Assembly (NCBI GenBank): GCA_031292015.1
Contig: JARLHY010000057.1
Span: 1 to 16,497, forward strand
DNA: 16,497 nt
DNA from: Negativicutes bacterium
GTDB lineage: Bacteria; Bacillota_C; Negativicutes; Sporomusales_B; JARLHX01
Direction of reading: 5' to 3'
A program made the position numbers and the translations under genes. Numbering within the stretch: the first letter of the stretch is position 1; every line of letters begins with the position of its first letter. The notes beneath the pieces were generated by a model. The model saw only the letters and a list, made by a program, of their open reading frames with translations, ran no database searches and was not told the DNA's origin. Positions 6,974 through 14,073 of the stretch are shown one piece after another.

Positions 6974-9127
6974 ATGGAGACGCTGACAGGAACGGTGGAA
7001 ACCGTAATTTTTCATAGTCATGACAACAGTTTTGTCGTTTTTAAGCTGCAGCCGGCGAATGAAACAGCGTTGGCTACGGTAGTCGGCAATATGTCGGCGC
7101 CGCTGGTCGGGGAAGAGGTGGTCCTCGGCGGCGAGTGGGTCGAGCACAGTCGCTTTGGCCGACAGTTTAAAGCGCAGACTTTCCAGCGGGCGGCTCCGTC
7201 CACGGTGAAGGGGATTGAACGTTTTTTGGCTTCCGGGGCGATCAAGGGGATCGGTCCGGCCATGGCGGCGCGGCTTGTATCCCGTTTCGGGGCCCGGGCG
7301 CTAGAAATTATCGAGTATTTTCCGCATCGCCTGACAGAGGTGGAGGGGATTGGCAGCAAGCGGGCCGAGACTATCCGGATGTCTTTCGCCGAACAGTCGG
7401 AGCTGCGGGAGGTTATGTTGTTTCTGGAAACCCACGGGGTTACAAGCGCTTATGCTGGCAAGATATTCACCCGGTTTGGCTCGGAATCACTGGCTGTTGT
7501 GAAGGAGAATCCCTACCGCCTGGCCGAGGAGGTCGACGGCGTCGGGTTTCGTACCGCCGATCAGATCGCCACGGCGATGGTCTGGGACCGTAATCACCCG
7601 GCGCGGCTGGCTGCGGGAATCAGTTTCGCGCTGCTCCAGACCGCCCACAACGGTCACTGCTGTGTCCCGGAGGATTATTTGGTGCAGGAGACTGCAAAAC
7701 TGCTGGCAGCCGAGAGGATCGAGGTGGCGCTTTGCCTGACGGAGCTTATCCGGCAGGAGCGGCTTTACGCCGAGGATTATCAGGGTACGGTGCTGGTGTA
7801 TCCAGGTTATCTCTACCAGGCGGAGAAAAGGGTCGCCGAGCGGCTGAGGCATCTGCAAGACCGCGCCAAGCCGGTGGACTGCAAAGACGGCCCCGCTATG
7901 GTGGCCGACTGGGAGAAGGCTGCGGGGGTGACGCTGGCTGAGGCGCAGCGCCAGGCCGTCGAGGCGGCGCTGATCCACGGAGTACTGGTTATGACCGGGG
8001 GGCCGGGAACGGGAAAGACGGTTACGGTTAAAGGGATGATTGCGTTGCTGGCTGAGCGCGGGTTTAAAATTGTGCTTGCCGCGCCAACCGGCCGGGCCGC
8101 CAAAAGGCTGAGCGAAGCCTGTGACCGTGAAGCTTCCACCATTCACCGCCTGCTGGAGTCCACCGGCGGACAGTCAGGAGCGCCCCAGTTTCTGCGCAAT
8201 GAGGAAAATCCCCTGGATGCCGATGTGATCATTATCGACGAAGCATCTATGATGGATATTACGCTGATGTATCATTTGTTAAAAGCGGTGCCGGAGGGCT
8301 GCCGGGTTGTGCTGGTGGGGGATGTGGACCAACTGCCGGCGGTGGGGCCGGGGTCGGTGCTGAAGGATATTATCCGGTCGGAGACGGTTCCGGTTATTCG
8401 TTTGACAGAGGTTTTTCGCCAGGCCGGCCAGAGCGCCATTGTGGCCAACGCCCATCGGATCAACCGGGGTCAGCTGCCGGACTGCTGCAGCAGCGCCGAC
8501 TTCCAGTTCCGGGAAATCGATGACGGTGAGGCGGTGGCAACGGCGATCGTCAGGCTATGCCATGACGAATTGCCGGCAGCGGGTTTTGATGTTTGGCAGG
8601 ATGTCCAGGTACTGTCGCCGATGCATCGCCACAGCTGCGGCGTGGAGAATTTGAACAGACTGCTGCAGGCGGCGCTCAATCCGTCGGATGGATCGCCCGC
8701 AGCCGGAGTTGGGCAGCAGCTGCGCCGCGGCGACAAGGTAATGCAGGTCCGCAATAACTATGCCAAAGGTGTTTTTAACGGCGATATCGGCAATATTGCC
8801 AGCGCCGAGCCCGGTCTGGTGATTGTCCGCTATCCGGACAATGATGTGATATATGAGAAGAATGAGCTGGATGAAGTGATGCTGGCTTATGCCATGAGTG
8901 TGCATAAAAGCCAGGGGAGTGAGTACCGGGTGGTTGTCATGCCGCTGGTCGGGAGCCATCATGCGATGCTTCAGCGCAATCTTCTCTACACGGCGGTAAC
9001 CCGGGCCAAGGAGAGGGTGGTGCTTTTGGGAAGCAAGGCGGCCCTGAACACAGCGCTGGCCAACGACCGGACCCGGCGGCGCTATTCTCTTCTGGCTGAA
9101 CGGTTAAAAGGGGAGAGCTTGTGTTAG
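6974..9127 (+). CDS. recD2: RecD2-type SF1B ATP-dependent DNA helicase
   Basis: A 717-aa RecD-like helicase of the RecD2 type, found in bacteria whether or not they have RecBC. RecD2 unwinds DNA 5' to 3' and acts in repair and replication-fork integrity. The N-terminal region (METLTGTVETVIFHSHDNSF) is the typical small beta domain, followed by helix-hairpin-helix stretches (GIGPAMAARLV, VEGIGSKRAE, VDGVGFRTADQIA). The motor core has Walker A GGPGTGKT (342-349), Walker B DEAS (422-425), and later helicase motifs VHKSQGSEY and YTAVTRAKE near the C-terminus. The ATG at 6974 is preferred over an in-frame TTG at 6956 because GGGGGTGA lies just before it. The 3' end overlaps comF by 7 nt, so the two are translationally coupled. 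Confidence 0.94.
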   Translation: METLTGTVETVIFHSHDNSFVVFKLQPANETALATVVGNMSAPLVGEEVVLGGEWVEHSRFGRQFKAQTFQRAAPSTVKGIERFLASGAIKGIGPAMAARLVSRFGARALEIIEYFPHRLTEVEGIGSKRAETIRMSFAEQSELREVMLFLETHGVTSAYAGKIFTRFGSESLAVVKENPYRLAEEVDGVGFRTADQIATAMVWDRNHPARLAAGISFALLQTAHNGHCCVPEDYLVQETAKLLAAERIEVALCLTELIRQERLYAEDYQGTVLVYPGYLYQAEKRVAERLRHLQDRAKPVDCKDGPAMVADWEKAAGVTLAEAQRQAVEAALIHGVLVMTGGPGTGKTVTVKGMIALLAERGFKIVLAAPTGRAAKRLSEACDREASTIHRLLESTGGQSGAPQFLRNEENPLDADVIIIDEASMMDITLMYHLLKAVPEGCRVVLVGDVDQLPAVGPGSVLKDIIRSETVPVIRLTEVFRQAGQSAIVANAHRINRGQLPDCCSSADFQFREIDDGEAVATAIVRLCHDELPAAGFDVWQDVQVLSPMHRHSCGVENLNRLLQAALNPSDGSPAAGVGQQLRRGDKVMQVRNNYAKGVFNGDIGNIASAEPGLVIVRYPDNDVIYEKNELDEVMLAYAMSVHKSQGSEYRVVVMPLVGSHHAMLQRNLLYTAVTRAKERVVLLGSKAALNTALANDRTRRRYSLLAERLKGESLC

Positions 9128-9783
9128 CCGCATGGTGGAAGGCCCTGCTAGATCTGGTGTATCCCCCGCGTTGCCCGGTTTGCCGCGCCGCGGTGGAGCA
9201 GCACGGATTGCTGTGCCTGGCCTGCTTGTCCGGGGCGGTAGCCGAACGGGAGATCAATATCGCCGGCCGCCGGCTGGCCGGGCTGGACTCTTGCCGGGTA
9301 CTGTGCGACTATGGCGGAGGAGTCAAGCAGTTGATTCACAGACTTAAGTTTCATAAGCAGGCCGGGGCTTCGATCTATCTCAGCCGGCTCTTGGAAGACC
9401 GGCTCGATGCCGGACGGTTCGCCGGAGTGGACGCGGTGGTGCCGATACCGCTGCACGCCGGCCGGTTGGCCGAACGGGGCTTTAACCAGACGGAGCTTAT
9501 TTTTCGCAAATGGGCCGAAGGACAAGGCTGGCTGTGGCTGAACGCGCTGGAGAGGATTCGGTCGACGGCGCCGCAGTGGGAGCTGGCGCTGGACCTTCGC
9601 CGGAAAAACATAAAAGGCGCGTTCAAGGTGACGCGCCCGGAATGGGTACAGGGAAAAGTATTGTTGGTGGTGGATGACATTCTGACCAGCGGCTTTACTT
9701 TGAACGAGGCTGCCAAAACGCTCAAGCGCTGCGGCGCCAAGCGGGTGATGGGGCTGGCCCTGGCCAGTGGGGCGGATAGTTGA
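9121..9783 (+). CDS. comF: ComF family phosphoribosyltransferase-like protein
   Basis: A 220-aa protein with the ComFC/GntX layout: an N-terminal zinc finger (Cys18-x2-Cys21 and Cys32-x2-Cys35) and a C-terminal type I phosphoribosyltransferase fold with the PRPP loop VVDDILTSGFT (183-193). VVPIPLHAGRLAERGFNQTE is the usual ComF signature. In transformable bacteria ComF proteins are needed for DNA uptake, probably at the cytoplasmic side; whether this host is naturally competent is unknown. The start is GTG at 9121 inside the recD2 end, with GGGGAG just upstream. In B. subtilis comFC lies directly before yvyF-flgM, the same neighbourhood as here apart from the inserted minus-strand gene. Confidence 0.9.
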   Translation: MLAAWWKALLDLVYPPRCPVCRAAVEQHGLLCLACLSGAVAEREINIAGRRLAGLDSCRVLCDYGGGVKQLIHRLKFHKQAGASIYLSRLLEDRLDAGRFAGVDAVVPIPLHAGRLAERGFNQTELIFRKWAEGQGWLWLNALERIRSTAPQWELALDLRRKNIKGAFKVTRPEWVQGKVLLVVDDILTSGFTLNEAAKTLKRCGAKRVMGLALASGADS

Positions 9784-10380
9784 CTAGCCCAGCGACTCGA
9801 CGAAAGCCCTGATCACGTCAGGATCGAACTCGGTGCCGGAATGGTTGCTCAATTCTCGAACCGCGTCGGCGGGGGTTTTGACCCAGTTCTGGGTACAAGG
9901 GTTGATGAAACGGTCATAATAGTTGGCGACAGCGATGATCCGAGCGCCAAGGGGAATATTCACCCCTTTGAGGCGTTTGGGATAGCCCTTGCCGTCCCAA
10001 CGTTCGTGATGATAGCGGATATACGGAATAATATCCTGGCAGGCGACGATATTTTCCAGCATATAGCTGCCGGCGTTGCAGTGATTTTTATAAATGCTCA
10101 TTTCCCGGGTGGAAAGATAGGGGATCTTGCTCAGTACCGAATTAGGCACAGTAAGGTGCCCGACATCATGCAGCAATGCGGCGGCGCGGATCCGCTCGAT
10201 TTCACTTCGCGGCAGACGCATTTTGGCGGCGATGCTTACGGCGTAGTTGGCAACCTGCTGACAATGCAGAAAAAGCTTGGCATTCTTCATTTCAATAAGA
10301 GGCAGCAGGGTGGCGACAATCTTCTTCATGGTTTCGCCGCTATTCATCGCGTTGTCTACGGCCTGAGTCAGTGTTAGCAT
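9784..10380 (-). CDS. HD-GYP-like metal-dependent phosphohydrolase domain protein
   Basis: A stand-alone 198-aa HD-GYP-type domain with no receiver or sensor region. His39, His71-Asp72 (LLHDVGH), His100 (KNH) and His124-His125 with the HHERWDGKGYP block (124-134) and IPLGARIIAVANYYD match the family, which mostly cleaves cyclic di-GMP. Two signature positions differ: the HD-x-GK lysine is His75, and the VAD aspartate, normally a metal ligand, is Asn153. It may be altered in activity or act as a binding protein. Its TAG stop abuts the TGA of comF with no spacer and no terminator between the convergent genes. The SD before the ATG is weak. Lying inside a flagellar block, it may link cyclic di-GMP to motility (inference). 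Confidence 0.85.
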   Translation of the reverse strand: MLTLTQAVDNAMNSGETMKKIVATLLPLIEMKNAKLFLHCQQVANYAVSIAAKMRLPRSEIERIRAAALLHDVGHLTVPNSVLSKIPYLSTREMSIYKNHCNAGSYMLENIVACQDIIPYIRYHHERWDGKGYPKRLKGVNIPLGARIIAVANYYDRFINPCTQNWVKTPADAVRELSNHSGTEFDPDVIRAFVESLG

Positions 10381-10413
10381 ACTCTCGTCGAACTGCCTTT
10401 CGTGACAGAGTTA

Positions 10414-10442
10414 AGTATATTCTATCTTTGCTATAAATAAAA
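10414..10442 (-). promoter_or_regulatory. Possible promoter of the HD-GYP-like gene
   Basis: TATACT on the minus strand (10419-10414) with an AT-rich but poor -35 (TTTTAT) 17 nt upstream. Transcription would start about 25 nt before the ATG. Confidence 0.3.
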
Positions 10443-10522
10443 ATAATCCTGCCGCCGTCAGAAAAAAATGTCTGTTTCCCGGCCAATTAGGCCAAAAGAC
10501 CTAGGGTGTAATTTGTCGGTTA

Positions 10523-10531
10523 TGGTATAAT
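10523..10531 (+). promoter_or_regulatory. Extended -10 sigma-A promoter for yvyF
   Basis: TGGTATAAT (10523-10531) is a perfect extended -10 (TG-n-TATAAT). The -35 at the expected distance is poor, which is common with extended -10 promoters. The start would fall near 10538, immediately before the GAGGGAGGG SD. Confidence 0.6.
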
Positions 10532-10556
10532 CAGGATGAAAGAGGGAGGGATACGG

Positions 10557-10958
10557 ATGAATTTGACGAATTGTCAGGAATGCGGCGGTGTCATGGTTGA
10601 AAACCCCAGCGGAATGTGCGCGGCTTGTCTTCGCAACGAAGATCTGGCTGAGGACAAGGTGGCCGAATACCTGCGGGATGCCTCACGGGCCTCGTTGGAT
10701 GAAATAGCCAAAGCCACAGGGGTTAAGCCAAAAGTCATCCTGCGGATGCTAAAGCGGGGCCGTATTACCAGCAACGCACAGATTTCCTATCCCTGCGAGA
10801 CCTGCGGTGAGCAGATCCTTTCCGGCCGGCTGTGCGACAATTGTACCAAGGTCATTAACGATCAGCTCAAGACAGAGGCCTGGCAGCCTGCGGCCGCCCC
10901 GACCGAAACGAAGAAAGATACCAGGATGTATATCAGGGATTTACTTGATAAGAAGTAA
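10557..10958 (+). CDS. yvyF: YvyF/TIGR03826-type flagellar operon zinc-ribbon protein
   Basis: A 133-aa protein matching the flagellar-operon family known as YvyF. It has an N-terminal zinc ribbon (Cys6-x2-Cys9, Cys21-x2-Cys24), a middle helix-turn-helix-like segment (about 45-72, LDEIAKATGVKPKVILRMLKRG), and a second zinc ribbon (Cys80-x2-Cys83, Cys93-x2-Cys96). A charged C-terminal tail follows. The layout suggests nucleic acid or protein binding in control of the late flagellar genes; the precise role is not established. The ATG at 10557 has GAGGGAGGG 6 nt upstream; the ATG at 10536 would put that SD inside the gene. It sits directly before flgM, as in B. subtilis. Confidence 0.88.
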   Translation: MNLTNCQECGGVMVENPSGMCAACLRNEDLAEDKVAEYLRDASRASLDEIAKATGVKPKVILRMLKRGRITSNAQISYPCETCGEQILSGRLCDNCTKVINDQLKTEAWQPAAAPTETKKDTRMYIRDLLDKK

Positions 10959-10982
10959 TAAACAGCGGAAGTAGGTCTTAGA

Positions 10983-11017
10983 GGCCGAAAAACGGCCATA
11001 ACTTTCGCCTGTGGCCG
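10983..11017 (+). promoter_or_regulatory. Mutually exclusive stem elements in the yvyF-flgM gap
   Basis: GGCCG (10983-10987) can pair with CGGCC (10993-10997) around AAAAA. The same CGGCC can instead pair with GGCCG (11013-11017). The three segments lie upstream of the terminator at 11040-11067, so they could form a switch, but the stems are only 5 bp. Confidence 0.3.
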
Positions 11018-11039
11018 ATAAACTCCTAAAACAGTTGGT

Positions 11040-11067
11040 GGCGGGGATTATAATCCCCGCCCTTTTT
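11040..11067 (+). terminator. Strong intrinsic terminator between yvyF and flgM
   Basis: A perfect 22-nt palindrome at 11040-11061 (arms GGCGGGGA and TCCCCGCC) is followed by CTTTTT. It would end transcripts from the yvyF promoter before flgM. Confidence 0.75.
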
Positions 11068-11075
11068 GACGATAA
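11049..11075 (+). promoter_or_regulatory. Sigma-28-like promoter of flgM
   Basis: TATA (11049-11052), 15 nt, then GACGATAA (11068-11075), against the consensus TAAA-N15-GCCGATAA: 3 of 4 and 7 of 8 matches with exact spacing. The -35 and spacer lie inside the terminator hairpin and its T-tract. The start would be near 11082, about 30 nt before the flgM ATG. This would give the known autoregulation of FlgM by sigma-28. Confidence 0.5.
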
Positions 11076-11111
11076 ATGGGCAGGAGTTTCTATGCTAGTG
11101 AGGTGTCTGCC

Positions 11112-11411
11112 ATGATCATTTCCACAAGTCAAATCCAAAATATCCTGAAGATCTATGCTGAGAATAAGCCGGTAAAAGCCACAAAATCACAGGAGACCAG
11201 TCCGTCAGGCAAGATGGATGAGGTGATTTTGTCGACTCAGGCTCAGGAGATCGGGCAGATTCACCAAGCGCTCAAGGCTATGCCGGAGGTGCGTGAGGAC
11301 AGGGTCCAAGAACTTTCCGACCGCGTTGCCCAGGGTAACTACAGCATTGAAGCGAAGGACGTGGCCGAAAAGATGATTGGCCGCATTATGGCCGACGGTC
11401 TGCCTAAATAG
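11112..11411 (+). CDS. flgM: Anti-sigma-28 factor FlgM
   Basis: A 99-aa FlgM. It binds the flagellar sigma factor sigma-28 (FliA/SigD) and is exported through the finished hook-basal body, which frees sigma-28 for late genes. The sequence has the usual flexible polar N-terminal half and a helical C-terminal half that contacts sigma (about 36-95, DEVILSTQAQEI through VAEKMIGRIM; the phrase RVAQGNYSIEAKDVAEKM is typical). The ATG at 11112 has GAGGTG 6 nt upstream; an in-frame ATG at 11076 overlaps the promoter and is rejected. The stop lies 11 nt before flgN, inside one operon that appears to run to csrA. Confidence 0.92.
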   Translation: MIISTSQIQNILKIYAENKPVKATKSQETSPSGKMDEVILSTQAQEIGQIHQALKAMPEVREDRVQELSDRVAQGNYSIEAKDVAEKMIGRIMADGLPK

Positions 11412-11422
11412 GTGGAGGAAAT

Positions 11423-11917
11423 ATGAAAGAACAGTGGGAGACGCTTGCGGTCCTTTCCGAGGAAATCCGTGATTTATACGGCATAATCGTCAAACTGGGG
11501 GCACAAAAACGCGAAGCGTTGATTGTGGCCAACGCACCGGAATTGGACAAGGTAACCAAGCAGGAAGAACTGCTGATCACCCGGATCGGCAAACTGCAGG
11601 TGAACAGGGAAGCGATCATCAAGAAGCTGGCTGAAGCGAATCATCTGACCGAGGACAGTACCTTCAGCGAGTTTCTTTCCTTTGGGCCCCAGGACGTGAC
11701 CCAGCGACTAGAGAAGGCCAATACCGAACTGGCCGAGGAAGCGCAAGAACTAGTGGCCCTAAATCGGGTGAATGCCGAGATGCTGCAAAAAGCGTTGGCT
11801 TTTATCGATTATAATATGAATCTGCTGTCCGGCAGTATGGCGAATCCGACTTATGCCCAAACAGGACAGTCTTCGCTTACGTCACTGGGCCGGTCCTTTC
11901 TCGACCGGAAGGTATAG
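11423..11917 (+). CDS. flgN: FlgN-like flagellar export chaperone (first copy)
   Basis: A 164-aa, almost wholly helical protein of the FlgN type, a cytoplasmic export chaperone for the hook-filament junction proteins FlgK and FlgL. Long helices (KEQWETLAVLSEEIRDLYGI, the central charged region, and the TELAEEAQELVALNRVNAEM helix) match the family. The C-terminus ends in the short motif FLDRKV, typical of FlgN tails. The SD GGTGGAGG lies just before the ATG, with an 11-nt gap to flgM. A second related gene follows immediately, so the two may divide the cargo between them (inference). Confidence 0.85.
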   Translation: MKEQWETLAVLSEEIRDLYGIIVKLGAQKREALIVANAPELDKVTKQEELLITRIGKLQVNREAIIKKLAEANHLTEDSTFSEFLSFGPQDVTQRLEKANTELAEEAQELVALNRVNAEMLQKALAFIDYNMNLLSGSMANPTYAQTGQSSLTSLGRSFLDRKV

Positions 11918-11962
11918 TTGTTTTTTCCCCGGCGGAACAAAGAAGGAAGGCAGCTTCTCAAC

Positions 11963-12454
11963 ATGACAAATAAGGCAAATCCCGCGGCGCCAGAATGGAT
12001 GGAAATACTGGGAGACCTGTTAGAGATAACTGGGCAGTTGCTTGACTCGGCCAAGCGAAAACAGGCTGTTCTGGCTTCCGATAAGCTTGATGCCCTGCAG
12101 GAGCTTATGCAGGAAGAAGAGCTGATGGCAGCCGCACTGGAAAAGACAGAGCGGCAGCGGCTGGAGCTTCAAGTCAGATTTCCGGCATGGCCGAACAGCT
12201 TGAGTGAACAGTTGGCGGTTCTGCCTGAACAGGAACGGGGCCAGGAAACAGAATTGGCCCGAAAGCTCGGACGGACGGTGAAAGAGCTGGCCGTCCAGAA
12301 CAGGATCAACAGCGAGATTATTCAGCACTTATTGAACTTTACCGCTTATAATCTGGAGCAGCTTTATAAGGTGTCTTCAGGTCCTGTGTACGGATCCCGC
12401 GGCGATGTCCCTCCGCCTGTAACAAGCCGGGCGGTCGTTGACAGAAAGATATAG
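11963..12454 (+). CDS. FlgN-like flagellar export chaperone (second copy)
   Basis: A second helical, acidic FlgN-like protein, 163 aa from the ATG at 11963. Long helices (WMEILGDLLEITGQLLDSAK, a Met/Glu-rich coiled segment, LGRTVKELAVQNRINSEIIQ, FTAYNLEQLYKV) parallel the first copy. NRINSEIIQHLLNF aligns with NRVNAEMLQKALAF there, and the ending VVDRKI aligns with FLDRKV. This supports divergent duplication. AGGAAGG lies 12 nt before the ATG, a long but usable spacing. A TTG directly after the flgN stop would add 15 residues (MFFPRRNKEG...) unlike the family. It sits 12 nt upstream of flgK, the expected cargo gene. Confidence 0.8.
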   Translation: MTNKANPAAPEWMEILGDLLEITGQLLDSAKRKQAVLASDKLDALQELMQEEELMAAALEKTERQRLELQVRFPAWPNSLSEQLAVLPEQERGQETELARKLGRTVKELAVQNRINSEIIQHLLNFTAYNLEQLYKVSSGPVYGSRGDVPPPVTSRAVVDRKI

Positions 12455-12466
12455 GAGTGTGAACTG

Positions 12467-14023
12467 ATGATAGGAACATTTACCGGCATCAATACGGTAA
12501 CCTTGGCCTTAGAAGCCCAGCAGGCGGCTCAGGACACCACCGGGCACAATATTTCCAACGCCAATACAACGGGATACTCGCGGCAGACCGCTAATCTGAC
12601 GACGATGCCGTCGTTGACCATATACCAGGGCGGCGGTCCGGTCCAACTGGGGACCGGGGTGAATGTCGCCTCGATTACCCGGGCCCGGGACTCGTTTATT
12701 GATAACCAGTACCGTCAGCAGAACGCCGCAAAAAATTTCTGGCAGAGTCAGACAGACGAGCTGTCCCAGGTGGAAAACATTTTTACCGATACCAACGATG
12801 ACGGCCTGCAGGCGTCGATCAACGCTTTCTACACCTCTTTGCAGACGCTGGGGGCGAATGCCAATGATGTTGGGGCCCGGACCAATGTTCGGGAGACGGC
12901 CAACTCGATGGTTCAGGTCATCCAGCAGGATGCCCAGCACCTCCGGGACATTGCCAACGACCTGACCAATCAGATATCTACCCAGGTCAGTAACATCAAC
13001 AACATCGCCCAGCAGGTAGCCGCGCTGAACAAGCAGATCGTTACCCAGGAGTCCAGCGGTTCGGCGGCGAATGATCTGCGCGATCAGCGGGACCAGTTGC
13101 TTGATCAGCTTTCGGCCATCACCAACGTCCAGACTTCAGAGGACAAATCAGGTGCGGTATCGGTGTCGGTCGCCGGCGTCTCGCTCGTTCAGAACACTAC
13201 GGTGAATCCCTTGATGCTTAAAGACCAACATAATGATACATATAATTTCGACTCCAGCACGGTTACTCAGGCCAACGGCCTTTCGGGCACCTTGACCTTT
13301 ACCGGCGGGAGCCTGGCCAGCGCTTTCCAGCTGCGGGACCAGACGGTCACCGGCTACCTGGATAATTTGAACAACGTAGCCCAGTTTCTGCTGCAGGATT
13401 TCAACAATCAGCAGCAGGCCGGACAGGACAACAACGGAACGACGACCAAAGCAGCCGTAGTTGGACCCCCTGCTGTTGCTGCCAGTACCGTGGCACTGAT
13501 GTTCGGCAGTCTTCCCACAGGTACTCTTCCTGCCGCTGCCAATCCCTACAGTACCGCCGCCGCCTACACCCCGCCCAACAACGACTGGCTGGACCAGCTT
13601 CAGGTCAACCCACTGCTATATACCACTTCGGGGCTTAATTATATCGCCGCCAGTGCTAAAGGCGCTGCCGGCACGGCCGACGGCACCAACGCGCTCGCGT
13701 TGGCGAATGTGCTGTACAATGATCCTTCCCCCGCGCCGAGCCCGGCCAACGCGTTGGGGAACGTGAGCCTCAGCAATTATTACAACACGATGATCGGCAC
13801 TCTGGGGGTCCAGTCCCAGCAGGCCTCGAATATGAATGACAATCAGGCTGTGCTGCTGACGTCAACGACGAACTGGCGAGAGTCGGTATCCGGGGTCAGT
13901 ACGGACGAAGAGATGTCGAACATGATCACGTTTCAAAAAGCCTATGGCGCCGCGGCAACGGTGTTGTCGACGATGAATTCAATGCTCAATACCCTGATTG
14001 CAAGCGTAGGGGGTACTGTTTAA
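12467..14023 (+). CDS. flgK: Flagellar hook-associated protein 1 FlgK
   Basis: A 518-aa FlgK, which caps the hook and joins it to the filament together with FlgL. The N-terminus (GTFTGINTVTLALEAQQAA, then HNISNANTTGYSRQ) is the classic axial-protein rod/hook signature. Long heptad-like helices follow (DIANDLTNQISTQVSNINNI). The C-terminus (GVSTDEEMSNMITFQKAYGA and the final helix) pairs with the N-terminus in the assembled junction. The middle (about 325-430) is rich in Ala, Pro, Thr and Asn and low in complexity (VVGPPAVAASTVAL, NDPSPAPSPANALG), consistent with the variable exposed domain. SD TAGGAGTG lies before the ATG, 12 nt after the second flgN-like gene. Confidence 0.95.
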   Translation: MIGTFTGINTVTLALEAQQAAQDTTGHNISNANTTGYSRQTANLTTMPSLTIYQGGGPVQLGTGVNVASITRARDSFIDNQYRQQNAAKNFWQSQTDELSQVENIFTDTNDDGLQASINAFYTSLQTLGANANDVGARTNVRETANSMVQVIQQDAQHLRDIANDLTNQISTQVSNINNIAQQVAALNKQIVTQESSGSAANDLRDQRDQLLDQLSAITNVQTSEDKSGAVSVSVAGVSLVQNTTVNPLMLKDQHNDTYNFDSSTVTQANGLSGTLTFTGGSLASAFQLRDQTVTGYLDNLNNVAQFLLQDFNNQQQAGQDNNGTTTKAAVVGPPAVAASTVALMFGSLPTGTLPAAANPYSTAAAYTPPNNDWLDQLQVNPLLYTTSGLNYIAASAKGAAGTADGTNALALANVLYNDPSPAPSPANALGNVSLSNYYNTMIGTLGVQSQQASNMNDNQAVLLTSTTNWRESVSGVSTDEEMSNMITFQKAYGAAATVLSTMNSMLNTLIASVGGTV

Positions 14024-14073
14024 CAGCCGACTATGCGAGACAAGGCGAGCATTAACCTGAGGGGTGAGAAAGA

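Noticed and set aside
10434..10461. Possible sigma-28 promoter TAAA-N16-GCCGTCAG before yvyF
   Set aside because: The -10 matches only 5 of 8 and the spacing is off by one. A perfect extended -10 lies closer to the gene.
11014..11021. Perfect sigma-28 -10 octamer GCCGATAA
   Set aside because: No TAAA-like -35 at 14-16 nt (GCCA at 15), and a terminator lies just downstream. The boxes at 11049-11075 fit better.
10959..11111. Cyclic di-GMP or other known riboswitch in the yvyF-flgM gap
   Set aside because: None of the conserved riboswitch core sequences I know could be found; only short GC stems and a terminator are present.
11890..11930. Hairpin CCGGTC/GACCGG near the end of flgN followed by a T-run
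   Set aside because: The T-run starts about 10 nt after the stem, too far for an intrinsic terminator, and the operon clearly continues.
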